Positions 13,771 through 27,919 of a stretch of DNA of 64,000 nt are shown here, piece after piece (within the stretch, counting starts at the first letter, position 1; each line of letters begins with the position of its first letter). The stretch is from NCBI RefSeq assembly GCF_000764305.2, contig NW_025932433.1, forward strand, positions 1 through 64,000, written 5' to 3'. Position numbers and translations under genes: made by a program. The notes under the pieces were generated by a model. The model saw nothing but the letters and a program-made list of their open reading frames with translations, had not been told where the DNA came from and did no database searches. The stretch is from Hyalella azteca. Lineage: Eukaryota > Arthropoda > Malacostraca > Amphipoda > Hyalellidae.

Positions 13771-14240
13771 TTGAAAATTCTTTCATGGTTTATAGGTTTG
13801 AAATTTAGCCTTGTCCTGAAACTTGTCTCGAATGATCCGTTGACTTTAGCAATTGAGTGCTATGCTCGCAATTCATCAGCATTTCCTTTGGACGTCGTGG
13901 CCTGGTCTCAAATGTCTGGTGTAATTTATTTTCCACTTCTGCCAATATCTGCAACTTTGGGCCCCTTTCAGACCTTGGAGAATTTCCAAAAAGCGGCGAA
14001 TTTCTGAAGCCGAGCCGAAAAGAAACTTGCAGAAAAGCCTGAGCGGGAAGGGAAAGGGAGCGTTGGACGAGCGTTCCTTTGACACTGACGTATGTTATGG
14101 CCTCGCATGGGGGTCTCTTGCCCTCTCCCCACTCCCCCACATCCCCCATCCCTGTCCTGGCCTCTAAACACTGGAACTCCTCTAGTTCTTCCCAATAAAA
14201 TCCCCTGCGTCGTAAATTCTTCACATCTTTCAACATACCA
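13771..14240. other. Stop-poor block open in several frames
   Basis: A 470-bp stretch is open in several frames on both strands, the longest being 143 codons on the - strand (13805-14236). It includes a C-rich run on + at 14110-14160. None of the translations is recognisable. It may be a decayed mobile-element fragment or an exon of an unknown transcript. I do not call it a gene. Confidence 0.2.
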
Positions 14241-17200
14241 ACACGTGAATCAGAAAGGATACAATTTCGAAATTGCGTCCTACACTAAGTTCAAAAATAT
14301 CCTATTAACCATCGCAAGTTGAAGAAAGTTTTCACATTGCTGAACAGGGAAATTGCGTGCATTACTCGCATCGGTTGCGGGCATACTACGTACGTACGAT
14401 GTTGTTTCCTGGTAAATGCATCAAATTGTGTTGTATATATTTTTCCGCTTGATTACGGTTACCTCAATTTTACATGTCGGCGTTACTTATTACAATCTCA
14501 CAGCGAGCAAAGAAGGCAAAGCAAAAATGAACGTATGAAGAGGCGTATTTATGTCATTGGTCTCCGACATTAATTTTGACGTCATGCATGTTATTAGTTT
14601 TGAACTTTTAATGAGATTTTCGGATTTTTTTCTGGTATAAATTTTCAACTTTTAAGCTATTATCTGATGTGTTTGGTTTCCATGGTCAAATGAGACAGTT
14701 TCTCAGTATAGTTGATTTTATTAAAATATTCACGACTGCTGTACTATTTTGCTGGTGAATTTACTAGATCCTGAAGAATCCCTCTTTCGTTGTTTCTCTT
14801 CACTGAATTACTTATTGAATTTTGATATTATATAGTTCATAACCCATGGAATCGAACCTATTTTGTCCTCCCTAATAAAATTGCATAATAAATTTCAATT
14901 CACTCGTTACACTTACTAATTAAATGGAAAACTTGTTTTCTACGTTCTTAATTATGGTCCCTCAAAGTTTGAGAGTTAGTGAAGCTAACTGATGCAGTTT
15001 TTCTCAGTGCTCTAATCTGTACACCACGATAGTGCACGGAGAGGCCCATATCGAGTGTTGCTGCAAGTCGCCACTGTTACCTTATGCTCTTATTTATGGC
15101 CCAAATGTTTAGCAAATAGACAAAGTTGAGAGGTGATGGATAGCTTCTCCGTCGAGACCCTGCTGCGCGCTTGCACAGAGTCTACTTCATATAAGCTTTC
15201 TTACCTCGCAACTTTCTTTGTGTGCAGCCGAACTTAACCAACTCAAACGTTTTTCGTAATTATGTTTAGTGTATTTTCTTTGTGCAGCGATTGTTTAAAT
15301 GCTGTTACATGGATTCATCAGTGACTGCCTATCGTTGTACTCGTTCAAATCTTGTGTCAGGCGTCAAGTGGATCAAGTCGAATGAACTTCAATACTGAAA
15401 ACGATTCAATTGGCCCATTCTAATTTATTCGCTTCTGCGGCATCCCACACTTTCAATGAAATTCCTCATTGCTGTTTTACCTCGTTATTTTTCAGCGACC
15501 ATGTCCTTAAACTATTTGGCTGAATAGTCCGGTATAATGTGAGTTGCTTACACAAGACTCATCTTGTGACACCATGAGGTGCAAACAAAAGTCTTCCTAA
15601 CGCTAACACTGGACCAAACAAACCGCAAATCAATGTGTCTCTTCTCGAACAAGAGCATTTGCCTGCTCACGTGGCTTCTGTCGCCAGCGTCGTTCCTCGG
15701 CTCCCATCACGCGCCCTACACCGACCGGCCGACCGTGATCGACCGAACAGACGCGTACGTAGCTGTCGTCCCTTAAACTTTCTACAACAATTTCGCCCTT
15801 TTGTAACTATTCGCCGCATGTTTTTTCTTCAAATACTGTGAATTTTTTACAGTTGGTATAAGTTTAGACACTCGATTATGACGGTGTTTCTCATTTTGTC
15901 TTGTTAGGGTTGATCGTACATTGCTACTCTGTGAACAAACAATAAATTTGTTAATGCTCCCATTGAAACATCATTGTGTTGAATTCGTTTTCTTCGAGAA
16001 TTTGGATTTTTAATTGCCGGATCGAGCGTCTATTGTCATACTTGAATCAAAAGTAGAAACTAATTCGCATGATGCGAGATTATCTTCTCATTTGATAAGT
16101 TGCGAGCGGTAGAACCTCGCTATTTTTCGTGAACGACTTTTTCTGAGCTTCTTTCTATACCGTATCGTATATTTTATTCAAATCCTCTCGTCTTTTGATG
16201 AGCTTCACAGTACTCTACCATTGACTCGCATACCGGCGAATTATGTTAGAAATCCTCTTCGTGTAGGAAGTATTTTTAATTTCTTCGTTCTATTCTGGCG
16301 CTGTTAAGAAGCGGCGGTTGTATTGGAGGAGCGATATAATTGAGCTGCATACATTAACATACATCAGCCATAGTCCGTCGACCAGCAGGATGGTTGTATG
16401 AGTTGACCACTCGTTGCTTAATGTACATGGAGCGCAAAAATGAAGAATTCTCCTATTCTGAATCATGAAAAAAAATGTTCATTTTATACAGCTACATATT
16501 GCTTATTCCTTTATTTCCAATAGGGAAGGATATATGGCCTTATATTCAGGTATAGCGGTTTACTGTCGATTAGTATACTTTAATTCCTGTAATTTAATTG
16601 AGATAACAATGAAGTCTAATTAATATAAAATCTATTCACAATTCGATCTCTATGAATCTTTAATTCAATTTTTGCATGCGGTTAATTTTCATTAAGGCTA
16701 GAAATCAATTTTAAGTCTCTTTAGTTGTGGTTTTGTATCTCAAGTGAGTTGGACATGCTTACAAGGTTTACAATAAACCTAAGTTAAGCGATGAAACTTT
16801 TCTCTAATGTTTTTTGGTTCCTTAAATGATTTGTATATATACTTCACTAAAGTAAAGGAGCTATTTTTGGATAAAGCATAACTCCTATAAAAGTAGTCTC
16901 TCCTGCAAGCTCCAATAGTTCTTGCACTTTAAGCTAAAACAACGAATGAAAGTGTGAATATCTAAAATCAATTTCATGATAGAATTTGTTCCAATTGAAT
17001 AAATATTGTCAGATGTGATTGATAATATGATTGCGAACAGTTAAATTGGTAATTATGCTAAAAAGTCTCTTCCCATTGAGCTAAACCAGTTATCTGACAC
17101 TAATAAAAAAATCTAGTCAATATGAAAAGGCAAATTTCTGAACTAATTAATATCGTGCAAGCTAATGATAGCTGGCCAAATAAGGAGCTTCTTCGCAATT

Positions 17201-18795
17201 TTAATCGTTTATATTAGATTCTGATTTTATTGTCAGTTTATTTTGCTTTGATGTATTCTTCTTCTAAAATATATACAAATTTTGACTTTCATTTTGTTTT
17301 TGCATAAAGCAATTTATATTCTTGTTTATATCTCCCCCTCGGCTACTATGAGAAAGAGAGGTGAACCAGCACTGTCGGATACAAACGTATCTTGTTCTTC
17401 ATTCTACATTTGAATGTGTACGGATAAATTCTTCATTGGGGAGATAGAAATTCAGATACATCAGCTTTGTAGCCAGGAGCGCATCGTTTAGCTGCTTGGA
17501 TGTGGTTGGGCATAACTAAAATTTGTGCTGAGCGATGGTTATATTGGAATCTATAGCTGTAAGATCAGTGTGAGAGCGTCTTGGCGAGGCTCGCATCTAT
17601 TGTCCAGTAATTGCAGAGTGGCGAGTTTGAAGCATAATAGCCCAGACCACTAACGTATGACGCTTATGACATCTGGCAGTACCCTGAACATAGCTAATTG
17701 CACACCTCACTGCCCCATCACGAGTGCGTTCTCTTAAACTCATTCAAAACCGCTTTCCATGGTGCTTGTCTGTAACATAATTAAATGGTTCCCATATAGT
17801 TTGCTCGTTTTTGTCGTTAGATCGCGCATCGTTGTTTCAATCATGTGTATTTCGTGTTCAATGCTAATTAATAGTTTCGACAAGCTTAGAAATCTGCCTT
17901 TTACGCTTACCCCTTCTCCATTTGACACAATTTTTTTGCACACTTCCTCACAACGAAGAAAAAATTATACCTCTTCTTAAGGTGAACCTTTATGACAGAG
18001 ATCGGTTCTGTCGTTTGTTTACTAATGAACGATAGTTGCACTCTGGCGCCGTTGAGCCCGGAGCTCTGACCGGCCATTGCTTCTTTGGCACGAAGATTAA
18101 GGAGTTAATTAGTGAAGTGATTTGCGATAAGCCCTGACCAGGACTACTCCTAGAATTCCAGTCCAGACTCGACTGATGGATGGGACACCGCAGAAATGAG
18201 AGTACACCACGCTAGCGAGTTAGCTCATTTGAAAGATGCTTTTCTTTCTCGCCCGCTGATTTTCCTCTCTCGAAATTTGTTTTGTGACTTGGAATTTATC
18301 CATGAATTTGTCATGCTGCTGGATACAACTACTCGATATTTTTTATTCCGATATACGTGTCTGCATAAGCCATTTGAGTATTTTATGGAAATAAGGTGAC
18401 TATTTCTTATTGCCTTTACCTGTTATACGGCAATGTTAAAAACAAATCGTTTCAGTTCGAATAAACGGCAGAATTTTAGAAAAGATATTGACGTCATGGG
18501 CAATTTGTAGTTTCGATGGAGAAAGCATTTAATGTCAGATTTGTTGTCATTCTGATGGCTTTTCTTATCATCAAAACGCTTATTCAGCCACGTTTCCATG
18601 ACTAAAAAGCCATGGAGTCGTCTGTCATTTACTTGAACTGCGTTGTTAAGGTAGTGCTGCAAGTGAACGCCATAAATCGCGTTTGATTTATTTCATGGTC
18701 TACTTCGAAGCTCATCAAACTCGTAATGACTTTAATTAAAGTATAGTCAGCAACTGCTTTTTATTGTTGGCATGGATTTTTTAGCGGATGTTTAC

Positions 18796-19130
18796 TCAGT
18801 GTGGCACGCGAAAGTAAACGTGGGAATGTTCTAAACTCGTGGGGCATCCCTTACAGCATTGCCTCTCAGACACACTTTTCTGAAGAAGAGCTCTCGACTG
18901 CATCGCTTGAGAAGACCTCAGGCACTTCAATATTCTTGATGGCTTCTTGCGGTACCTTTCATTTTGGCTCGAATTCCGTTCTGGTATTGTACTCTCCTCG
19001 ACTCGAATGGAACACTCCATCTCGTAAACCCTTGAGGCTGTCAAGGATAACCTTGTTGTTGTAACGAATCGAGATGCCATCTTGCGCTCTTACTCGTTCC
19101 AACTCTTACATCGCCCAGTCAAGAATCTGA
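18796..19130 (-). pseudogene. Possible decayed coding remnant, minus strand
   Basis: The block has higher GC than its surroundings. The - strand gives a 94-codon ORF (18796-19080), and a second - frame reads like protein (ISIRYNNKVILDSLKGL) before in-frame stops. The + strand is open for 87 codons. Shared coding character broken across frames suggests an old pseudogene or mobile-element remnant. I cannot assign a family, and chance is a real alternative. Confidence 0.15.
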
Positions 19131-20751
19131 TCTCATTATGAGTAGTTCGCAAGCACCACATTCATCGAATTCGCCGATTACAAAGCAAGTTTTATTTTCA
19201 GGATCCTACATTCTAGACCTGAGTATCTTGTTCAGCTAGGCGATGGTCAAGATTTGAGCCCGAACTTCTGCTGTATAAAACACGGTGGCATTTATTGGAC
19301 ATACCAATAGCTTCCTTTGCCTACATGATGGTCGTTTCAATGCGCAAATATTTAGCCGAGGCGTTGCAGTGACTACAAATGAGACGATTGTATTTGAAGG
19401 TCCCAGCTTCTATTGACATTGTATACATTAATCCCGTCCTCTGAACAACTGAGAGCGAAAGATCAGATTGGAGTGAACATTTATCCAATACTGGCAATCG
19501 CTATTGGCAATGCTTTTAGCTCATTGAATGTGCTCTGTGCATTGCCTATGCTTGTTTTTAATACGGAACAAATTAATATTTTGCGTCTTCATGGAATTCC
19601 GGTTTATGGCATCGATGCATTTAAACTTTGTTCTTCTAGTTTTACATATACTGAAGGACTTCGTAGTGTTCGTTTCTTACTGCCGCCCTAGGATATTCAT
19701 GGACGTCCGTCATAATTATATTTGTATGGAAAATTGTAATTATTGTGCAAGCTGTCCTTGCTCGGTTCGATATTTTATGTAAATTAGTGAAAGCTCAACG
19801 TGTGCCACCAAAGAATCATGACCAGGTTTTCTCTGACACAAAGGATACACTAGCTCGTCTTTGAGTGACAGTCACGATGTCTTGCTGGCTCGCTAGTGAC
19901 ACTAATGCCACTATTTCTGAGCTCCCCCGTGCGCCTTGCCGCTGTCGCGGAGCATTCTTGTCCGCCTAACACGCTGCCTTGCCTTTGCCTTATACCTGCA
20001 GGAATATACCTTCCTGGGTCAGGCTCGCAACTCTCAAATGCACTACGGCTTATAAGACCACCTCTAATACAGTACTTTACTAGCTCTTAACTTAGCCAAA
20101 TGCGACCTAAAACTTGTCCGGTGTTGGCTAAAGAACTAATAAAATCGTGACTTTAGCTGCTTCGTGCACCCAAAGCTTATTCCTAGCATTTACTGTTGTG
20201 TAGTTCCCTAACAACACGTGGTCCCTTAAAAAAATATTTGTTGGATTTTTACCTTTGAAACTTCCGTACCAGTCGCACTGCTAGGAATTATATTAATAGA
20301 ATTCGAACTCGGCCGTTTACAGTTGCATTTCTCTTTTTCCCATGAATTTTTCTTATTTGAATGGAGCCTCATGTTCCTTGTTACTTTTAGGAGATATTTT
20401 TTGTTACATTTCCTAGAGGACCCGGTATTTTTTTATTCCTATTTGTTGGGGTTGGACTCCAACATTGCCTTTTTAAGGTTTGCTGGATGGAACTTTGAAT
20501 TCCAAGGCTCACTGGTTGTCAAAATGTGATCATCGTTATTGTTAAAAAGGATAAATCTATTATACTTCTGAAAATTTATTCTACATAATATATTTTGCTC
20601 ATTCTTGTTCGAACCACTTCCAAATTGATGCATTTCAACATACGTTGAAAAAATATGATATTGTTGTTCTAGCTACGTTCCGAGTTTAAACACTATGAAA
20701 ATTAGTAGAAACGCCGAGGTTTTATCGCCATAAATTCAGGCCTTCGTTTCA

Positions 20752-21183
20752 CTAAGGTATATCCGGGAAAATTGAACTTGTGAGTAGAACAGCGAGCTTA
20801 TAGTTCACTAAATTACTTTTCTCACCCTTGGCATCTTTCAGCGAGTGTCGAACTCCCCTGTTCACAGTCGATGACGACCTCCATTTCAATTCGCTACAGC
20901 ATTTTTTTCCCGACACGTCCAGACGAACCCTTTGGGAATGGCAACCTCGTACGCACAACCCTGGAGTTGCCTTGGCGCCGCTCACAAGTGTGAAATACAG
21001 TGAATTATTGTCCTTAACCAATCGGCGGCTCCAACCTAAAGCATTGTTATTGAACCAGAGACTGATCCTAGAAGAGTCCTCTCTGATCCTATTAGTTCCG
21101 TTGAACTGAACTTCAGTCATTTTAACCGTAAAACCTGTGTAACTAACTACAACTGTTTCATTTGAGTTATATTTCCCTTGCAT
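20752..21183. other. GC-richer block, 143 codons open on the minus strand
   Basis: This is one of the two longest ORFs of the intron (143 codons, - strand), overlapped by a 93-codon + ORF at 20828-21109. The + translation contains VDDDLHFNSLQHFFPDTSRR and the - translation contains LWFNNNALGWSRRLVKD. I recognise neither. Flanking splice signals are not obvious. It could be an unrelated nested exon, a mobile-element fragment or a regulatory island. Confidence 0.2.
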
Positions 21184-24002
21184 AATGTTTGTGATGCTAG
21201 AGCTTATGTTTTACTAAGTGAATAGTAGTCGAAACTACCAAAGAGGCGTAATTTCATTAACATGTACCTTGGTTACATCCTATACGGCAAAATTCCTGCT
21301 TGCAAGCTCAAAAAAAAATTTTTTTCGTCTAAGCGGTTCACTATCTCTTCAAAATAATAACGAAAATTAATTACTCACTCCATCATCCGCCACTCGACGC
21401 TCGCTTGGCATTGTTTTATTTCACTCTGGTAAATTATGTTCTCATTTTAGCACCTTATTTATCAGCATAATGCACTGATAGATACCTGATATTGTTCCTA
21501 TCATCCTGAAACAAAAGTTGGCTACCTTATGCCTTCGTCATCTAGAATTTTTTTGTGGTTAATTGTAAGTATAAAATACGTGATTGAACGAAATGTGACT
21601 ACCGTACTTGGATTAAATAAACTGATTTAAATTTGCCTCAAAATGTCGCATAGTTTGCTTCTCCCATACAGCGTACCTAATTTACACTGTACAAAGAGAT
21701 ATTGAATTTATACCACCTACGTTTTCAGTATAGTTTGTGAGGCAAGCATGCCGAGTATAGTAAGTCTTCAATGGCCTCCCTTGTACTCTGACGGTCGCCA
21801 CCATAATAACAGAGCTCAGAAATGAGTTGTATGCGCCCCGTCATACTGAGCCTAATAGTCTCACCTCTTTTAGATTTATTTCCGCGGTACAGTGAAGTAG
21901 GTACCCGAGTTACAGCTAATCGTCCGATTCATTACGCCTTCTGCCATCCTTTTAATGAGAAAACGAAATAATCGTGACCAAATTGAACATTGCAGTGATG
22001 TACAGCCATTATTTCGAGACAATTTTGTTAGCTTCGTTCAAGATTTTTTTAGAGGATCTTAATCGTCGTTGAAATAATAGTTGAGAAACTAGAATTTCTG
22101 TGAACTAAACTACAATTAGAAGTAATTAACGAATTTTTGAAAAGATTATTTTTATTAAATTTCGGAGCAAAGATCATTTTTGATTCAGAAATTTTCTAAA
22201 ATTTGCAATGCACCTTTACGATTTGTTTTTTGATTTGCAATTTGAATTTAGATGGCTTTTGATCTTTATCTCTGATATTTTTGCTAAAAGTTATTTCAAG
22301 TTGAAATCGTATCTAATTTGTTGATGAAAGTTCATTATCCAGACACATTCACACGTACAAATGACAATGTTCGAAATATTTTCAATTATTGAGCAGCCAT
22401 GGTGATGTTGTGTTTCTTATATGCATGTGACTGTGACGCAGCGTGCAGTAATGTGTAGGACAGCCGTATTCAGACGCCGCTGCGCGACCGACGGCGCTAC
22501 TGATCGATGACCGAAAAGTCTCTCCGTGCTTCATTTGGTAGATGGCCCCTATGTTTTGAAGTTTATTTTTGCTCTGTGAACACAACTCATGCACTTCGCA
22601 AAAATCTACGATATCTATATGACTGAGAATCACTGCAGTCTAATTCTTTCATTTAGCCTTAAATTTTATTATTGCTTTTAAAATCGAGTAGTTAGCACCT
22701 TCAAGAGCTTCTCTGTTTAAAATTTCAGTTATTTTGAACATTTTCAGCAAGGGTTCCGACTTGGTTTCAGATCTGTAAGGATTTTGGTATGTTAGTTATT
22801 CCAGTCCTGAAGTTCCATGCTCATTGCTAGGTTTCTTTTCACTAAACCTTTGCTTTGTTACTTTTAATTACTTTCGTTTTTTGGTTTGATTCGTAGTATA
22901 AAAGTTTGTACGGTAGTTGGTCCCAAGACTTCTACTTGATATCAATGAATACAGTATTCCTTTCGTCGTGTTAAGGTCAAAGAACGAAATTCGTCGTGGC
23001 TTTTCCCGCTTGAGCGACAGCCAAATGAGTAATTTATAACCAGAAACACGCCTAAATTTGTCTAGGTAGAAAATATCTTGCAATATTTCACGCTTCGAGA
23101 ATAACTATTCAGAAGAACGAGTTGCTCCACATCACCTCTCATTCAGTGACGTTTGCATGGAAACGCTGCTCGAGCTACCACATGTGTCCATTACTTATGG
23201 CCCCTATTATACTATCAGTTAGGGATGCTCATTCTCGTTCCGGAGAGTGCCGCGGAAATGGCATCCAGGGAATCAAGAATTGGCATTTCCGACTCAACGG
23301 ACGTGTGATGTCAGACGGACGGTGAATGCAGCGGGGAGTCCAGACTGATTTCTCTAGTTTTAACAGTAACAACGACTGCCCATTCGGCCCGAGGTTTCAA
23401 CTTGTTTATTCACTTGCATCGCGTGTACGGTTAGAGTTCCAACATCTATAAAAATAATTCTGCATTGCAAATGGCAATGCTAAACAAGAAAATTTTTATA
23501 TATTAATTGCGTGTTGTAATGCAAGAACTATGTTTTTTTCTTAATGCACCAGTAGAAATGTCGGTTGAGGCAACGTTAGTGGTTTACATGGTGCCAATTA
23601 TAGTTTATCCAGTTGATAGTATAAACATGTAAATCTGACGAAAAGCGGCAAGATACGATCATCATAAGAAGATTACTTCTTAGTTTTGGCGCGTCCATTA
23701 ACATGAAGGATTTTTTTCTTCGAATGGACGCCGTTTTTTTTGTCAGTGCAACACTCTGACTCCAGATATATATTTTCACTTGGTTTTTTTTCTCACGTAT
23801 CGAGATCGTCTTTAGCTGTTCTTTGTTGTTTGTCGTCAAGCGGAAAGAGCCTCTATTTTAACATTAATGCGATCACATTATTGAGCACAAACTAAACATT
23901 TGTTTGAGCAGTTCTTAATGATAGATATGCGAGTACTTTGATTGTGCGTGGTCTGGCGCCTGGATGGACTGTTACATTGCTTGTTTGTAATACATACAAT
24001 AA

Positions 24003-24362
24003 TTGGATTTAATACAACCGTATTGTGCTATGTACTCGCCACCTGCCAGAGAGCAGGTGTGTCCTCAAATAGCCTCCAATCCCGAGGATAAACTCTTTGA
24101 GCGAGAAAAAGTTCTGCCTGATCCGCTTCGCCACCTCTCTATCTTGTCCTCATGCCAATGTACAACTTTCATGGCTCTCGATTGCGCGTATTCAATGAAT
24201 TTTTCGTCCGTTAATGCGCGAATATTCGTACGCCGCCTCGTCCGGCATAAATCACCGCAGAAGAAAAGTGCTTCTTTACAAGCCGATTTAATATCGAAAT
24301 TTTTAAAAAGTTTTCGTCTAGACTCTTGCAAAATATTTTTCGTAGTCACCAAATTTCAATAA
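24003..24362. other. Stop-poor block with opposed ORFs
   Basis: A 119-codon + ORF and a 95-codon - ORF (24065-24352) overlap. The - translation is rich in charged residues (RTRRRTNIRALTDEKFIEY) and is somewhat more protein-like, but no family is apparent. Immediately downstream, ggctcagct at 24479-24487 and agctgagcc at 24512-24520 form a 9-bp inverted repeat with a 24-nt loop. Confidence 0.2.
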
Positions 24363-25520
24363 AGCTGGACAATTAATTTAACTAGAAGTAAATCTCAGTC
24401 GGTCACACTTTTTTTTATATAAACATGGTGTTTTATGTGAAGTTAAGGGTAAAATAAGGTACGTTCCATAACTGCAGAGGCTCAGCTGCGCGTCGATCAG
24501 CCCCTGCCATAAGCTGAGCCCTTCCATTAATCTGGACCAAGTCCGGGCTTCTCTAGATCTGTCTGCCGCAGTGGCTGCAGCTGCTGCTCGCGTCTGACTG
24601 CTCCGTTTGCTGCTTGTTTAGCGCCTAAATAGCTTCTACGTAATTTAGTATTAGTGTTACTAATATACTGAAATTCTTGGTCGCTTTTCAAGTGATAGAC
24701 TGGTCAAGCCTTGTTTAATCTAGGACATCTTGGTAATGTTGGATTTTCTGCTGCAGTCTCTCATAAGAATGTCAATCATTCTCTTGCAGTTACGAATTGT
24801 GTATCAGCAAAATGAGCAAATGTAATCCAGAAATGTCCAGAAAATGCACAATTTTTCATTGAAAACCTTTCGGAAATCAGCTCCATTGTCTGCTCAAAAA
24901 CTTGAAATCTAACACGGTAGAGATTTGAAGCTGAATTCTTTCAGTATAATTTAAAAGCGAAGAGTAACGTAAAAATCTATCAATTAACAACTATCAGCGG
25001 CATAAACTATAAGCGTAGTTTGGAAAAGGTTTTCGTAACAAAACATCTTAGATGAAAGTTTATATTTTAAAATCGCTTCAGCTAGGGGGTCAATTTTTAG
25101 CCTCCATCTCCGTTGCTTTAGAACTGCGCATCTTGGAGTCCTTGCATATTTTTCATTAAAAAACTATTATCTGAAATAGTGCTCATTTCTTTACGCTTGA
25201 AATTGGTAGTCTGTAATGTTTGACGTTACTTCGCCCTTCTACTAAGCAATTTAGGTTTTAAAATTTTCCCTTTAGATTTAGTTTTTCGTATTATTTTATT
25301 AGTATTATTGATGTTTAGAAACTAATGAAGGAGCTTGTGTCCATGTCGTTTTTAATATCAATGCGACGAATTTATTGTCATTTTCCTTGCTTTGGCATAA
25401 TTGATACATAATAGATTTAAGCTATCAAATGATCTTGAAAGTAGTAAAAATTGTCATCGTATGGGAATGATTTTGCGATGGTTGATTTTTATTCCGCATG
25501 TATATCACATTATATTATGT

Positions 25521-25600
25521 AATTTAACCAGTGCAATGTAATTGCAAGTCGTTAACCCTAATTTAACCAGTGCTATATAATTGCAAGCGCGATAACCCAA
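25521..25600. repeat. Imperfect direct repeat, about 39 bp, two copies
   Basis: The segment aatttaaccagtgcaatg followed by taattgcaagtc and ataaccc-like sequence occurs at 25521 and again about 39 bp later at 25560 with a few changes. It is a short tandem duplication in the intron with no evident function. Confidence 0.7.
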
Positions 25601-27869
25601 GTTGAAATCAACATATGTAAACGCATTGTTCAAATCAAAGGAAACAAAAAAGGCTATTATATACTCTGGTTAGTATACGTTTTAATCGCTTTCAGAATTT
25701 AACTCTGTATTTACAAAGCAATTTGCATTTCATCATTCAGTTATCGACTGATTTACTGTCTGTGACCAAAGACCAACTGAAAATTCTAGTTCTTCACACT
25801 TTATTGTCAAATGTGATGCCATGCATACAGCTACCCATATTAAATTCTGGAGTTTGGGCTTAAATTCGACTTTTGTCATCTATTCGAATGCGAGATCAAT
25901 GATTTTTTTTTATTTGCACTGCCATACAGTCTTCCTTCGCACAGGAGTGACTTGCGTATATCAGAATATAGAGAAGACACGCGCCCATCAGAGGCCAGGT
26001 CTCCAATGACCGCGAGTAACCGCATAAGAGGGCCCTGGACGCAGCTCTTCTAGCGCTCCCTCCTCCACTAATTGATTTATGAGCCCTGTACTAGCAGATT
26101 TACTTGCGCAAGCTGAACCAAATTTTAGTCCTGCTTCCGTGTCTTGAGTCGCATCTTTTTCGTTCGTTTATTTACGACCCTCTTAATTCCTGAACCATCT
26201 CCAGAAAATGCCATATTTGGTCTTCGTTGGGCATAAGTGGTCAAGCATATCACCTGCATCGCTAATAATGTTGCGCAAAAGACATTTGGGAATTAATGGG
26301 TCGTCAAAGCATTTCACCTTCATTATTTTTCGAGTGCTTTCAATTTAGATGATGATCACTGTAGTTTCCAGCTGCTATATATCATTTGCCAAAGCTCGTA
26401 AATCTATCTTAATATTACGAATTGGTTTTTTGCTGGTAACAATGGGTTTATTTTCCATTAGATAAACATGTTTGTGGTTGCAAAATGCGTTTAAATTCAT
26501 TTAATAATACTCTAAAGACAACTTGTGTGATAATCTTCATCAATTTTAATTTTATAATTTTTAGAAATACACGTTTTTCCCTCTAAAGTTACATTTGAAT
26601 GCGTTGTACAATGACCGTAGAGTTCCTTGAAGCAATGCACCATAATTTTACTCAATATTTCCATGGGAACAGAAGAAATGTTTGCTTTGTTAGTTTTATT
26701 GTATTGTAGATGCTTACATAGTAGGTATATATACACCTAAAGCTGCGTATATACATTTCATTAAGTTACTTCTGCTCCCTCTGTGACAATACAATGATCC
26801 GCGAGGGTCGAGTTATCAGTACACAAGTCAGCGCCGAGCTAATGTGGAGTAATCCGTATCGCGGATGCACACCCTGACCCTCGTAATTATAGCATTAGCC
26901 ACATTAAACCCGGACGTTCCGATCGTCCTGTCATTCTCATAGAGCAACTAAGTTCTGATATCATCACTTTCTATCCATTTTAATGAAATATACTTCTTGA
27001 AAAAATGGTATCGGGCTGATAGTAATCTTACATTTTCATATTTTAATATAAATTTGAACATTTTTTCCTAATAAACATCGACCCACAATGTAAATAAAAT
27101 TGGCTGTATATCTTTTTATATTTGTTTAGAGTTAATGAGCGTTGAAAGCTACGTGTTTCTCATTTTATATACTATTTTACTACGGTGAATAAATGCATCA
27201 TTACAAGTGCGCGTCGTTCGTGAAACAACAATAAACTGATCATGCTTGAAGAGAATAATTAGAATTTAAAAATGATAAACTCAGACAGACAAGATGCGAA
27301 TGATCGAGTCTGGTCGAGGGATCTCAAACAAAAGGGGAAAGATGTCACTACTCGACTGTCCCGATCATGTGTTTATGGACAAAAATCTCGAGACAGAACA
27401 AACAGATGACTGTCAACGCCACCCACACTCTGGCATCTTGGCAAACATTGCTAAAGGCCGCAAATGCTTTCTCGTCAGCCTCTGTCGCTCCTGCAGAGCC
27501 CATTCATGGCTATAGAAAATAAGTGATTGGGATTTAAATTTTCTCTGTTGGTAGCTTCAAGCTAAGTCAATCATTCGTGCACCTATTGAATAAAAGTTAT
27601 TATTCTGACGATTTGCTTAAATTTCTTAATTATACAAATCGAAGTTCTGCCAATTTTCTGTACTGCTGGTAATTAATGATTTCCTCTCAATATGGCCAGT
27701 TGATAGGTATTTCTTTTGATGATTTTCACAAAATTTATGTCAAATTTGCTCTAGAGTTTCATTCATAGAAAATCTTTACCTACCCCTCAGTATAATCTTT
27801 TTTGACGTTTGAAGTCAACCTCAGCATTTATTTAGCAAGATGCTTTTACCTTCCCAGTTCGATCATTAG

Positions 27870-27919
27870 AAAACCAATTTGGTTCATTCTGTCTGGTTGT
27901 AAAACCAATTTGGTTCATT
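27870..27919. repeat. Direct repeat, 19-bp identical core, 31-bp period
   Basis: The sequence aaaaccaatttggttcatt appears identically at 27870-27888 and 27901-27919. The core aaccaatttggtt is itself a near palindrome. This is a simple tandem duplication in the long intron. Confidence 0.8.

Noticed and set aside
14848..14858. Sequence ggaatcgaacc, which on the minus strand matches a tRNA B-box
   Set aside because: The flanks do not form a T-arm stem or an acceptor stem, and no A-box was found at the right distance.
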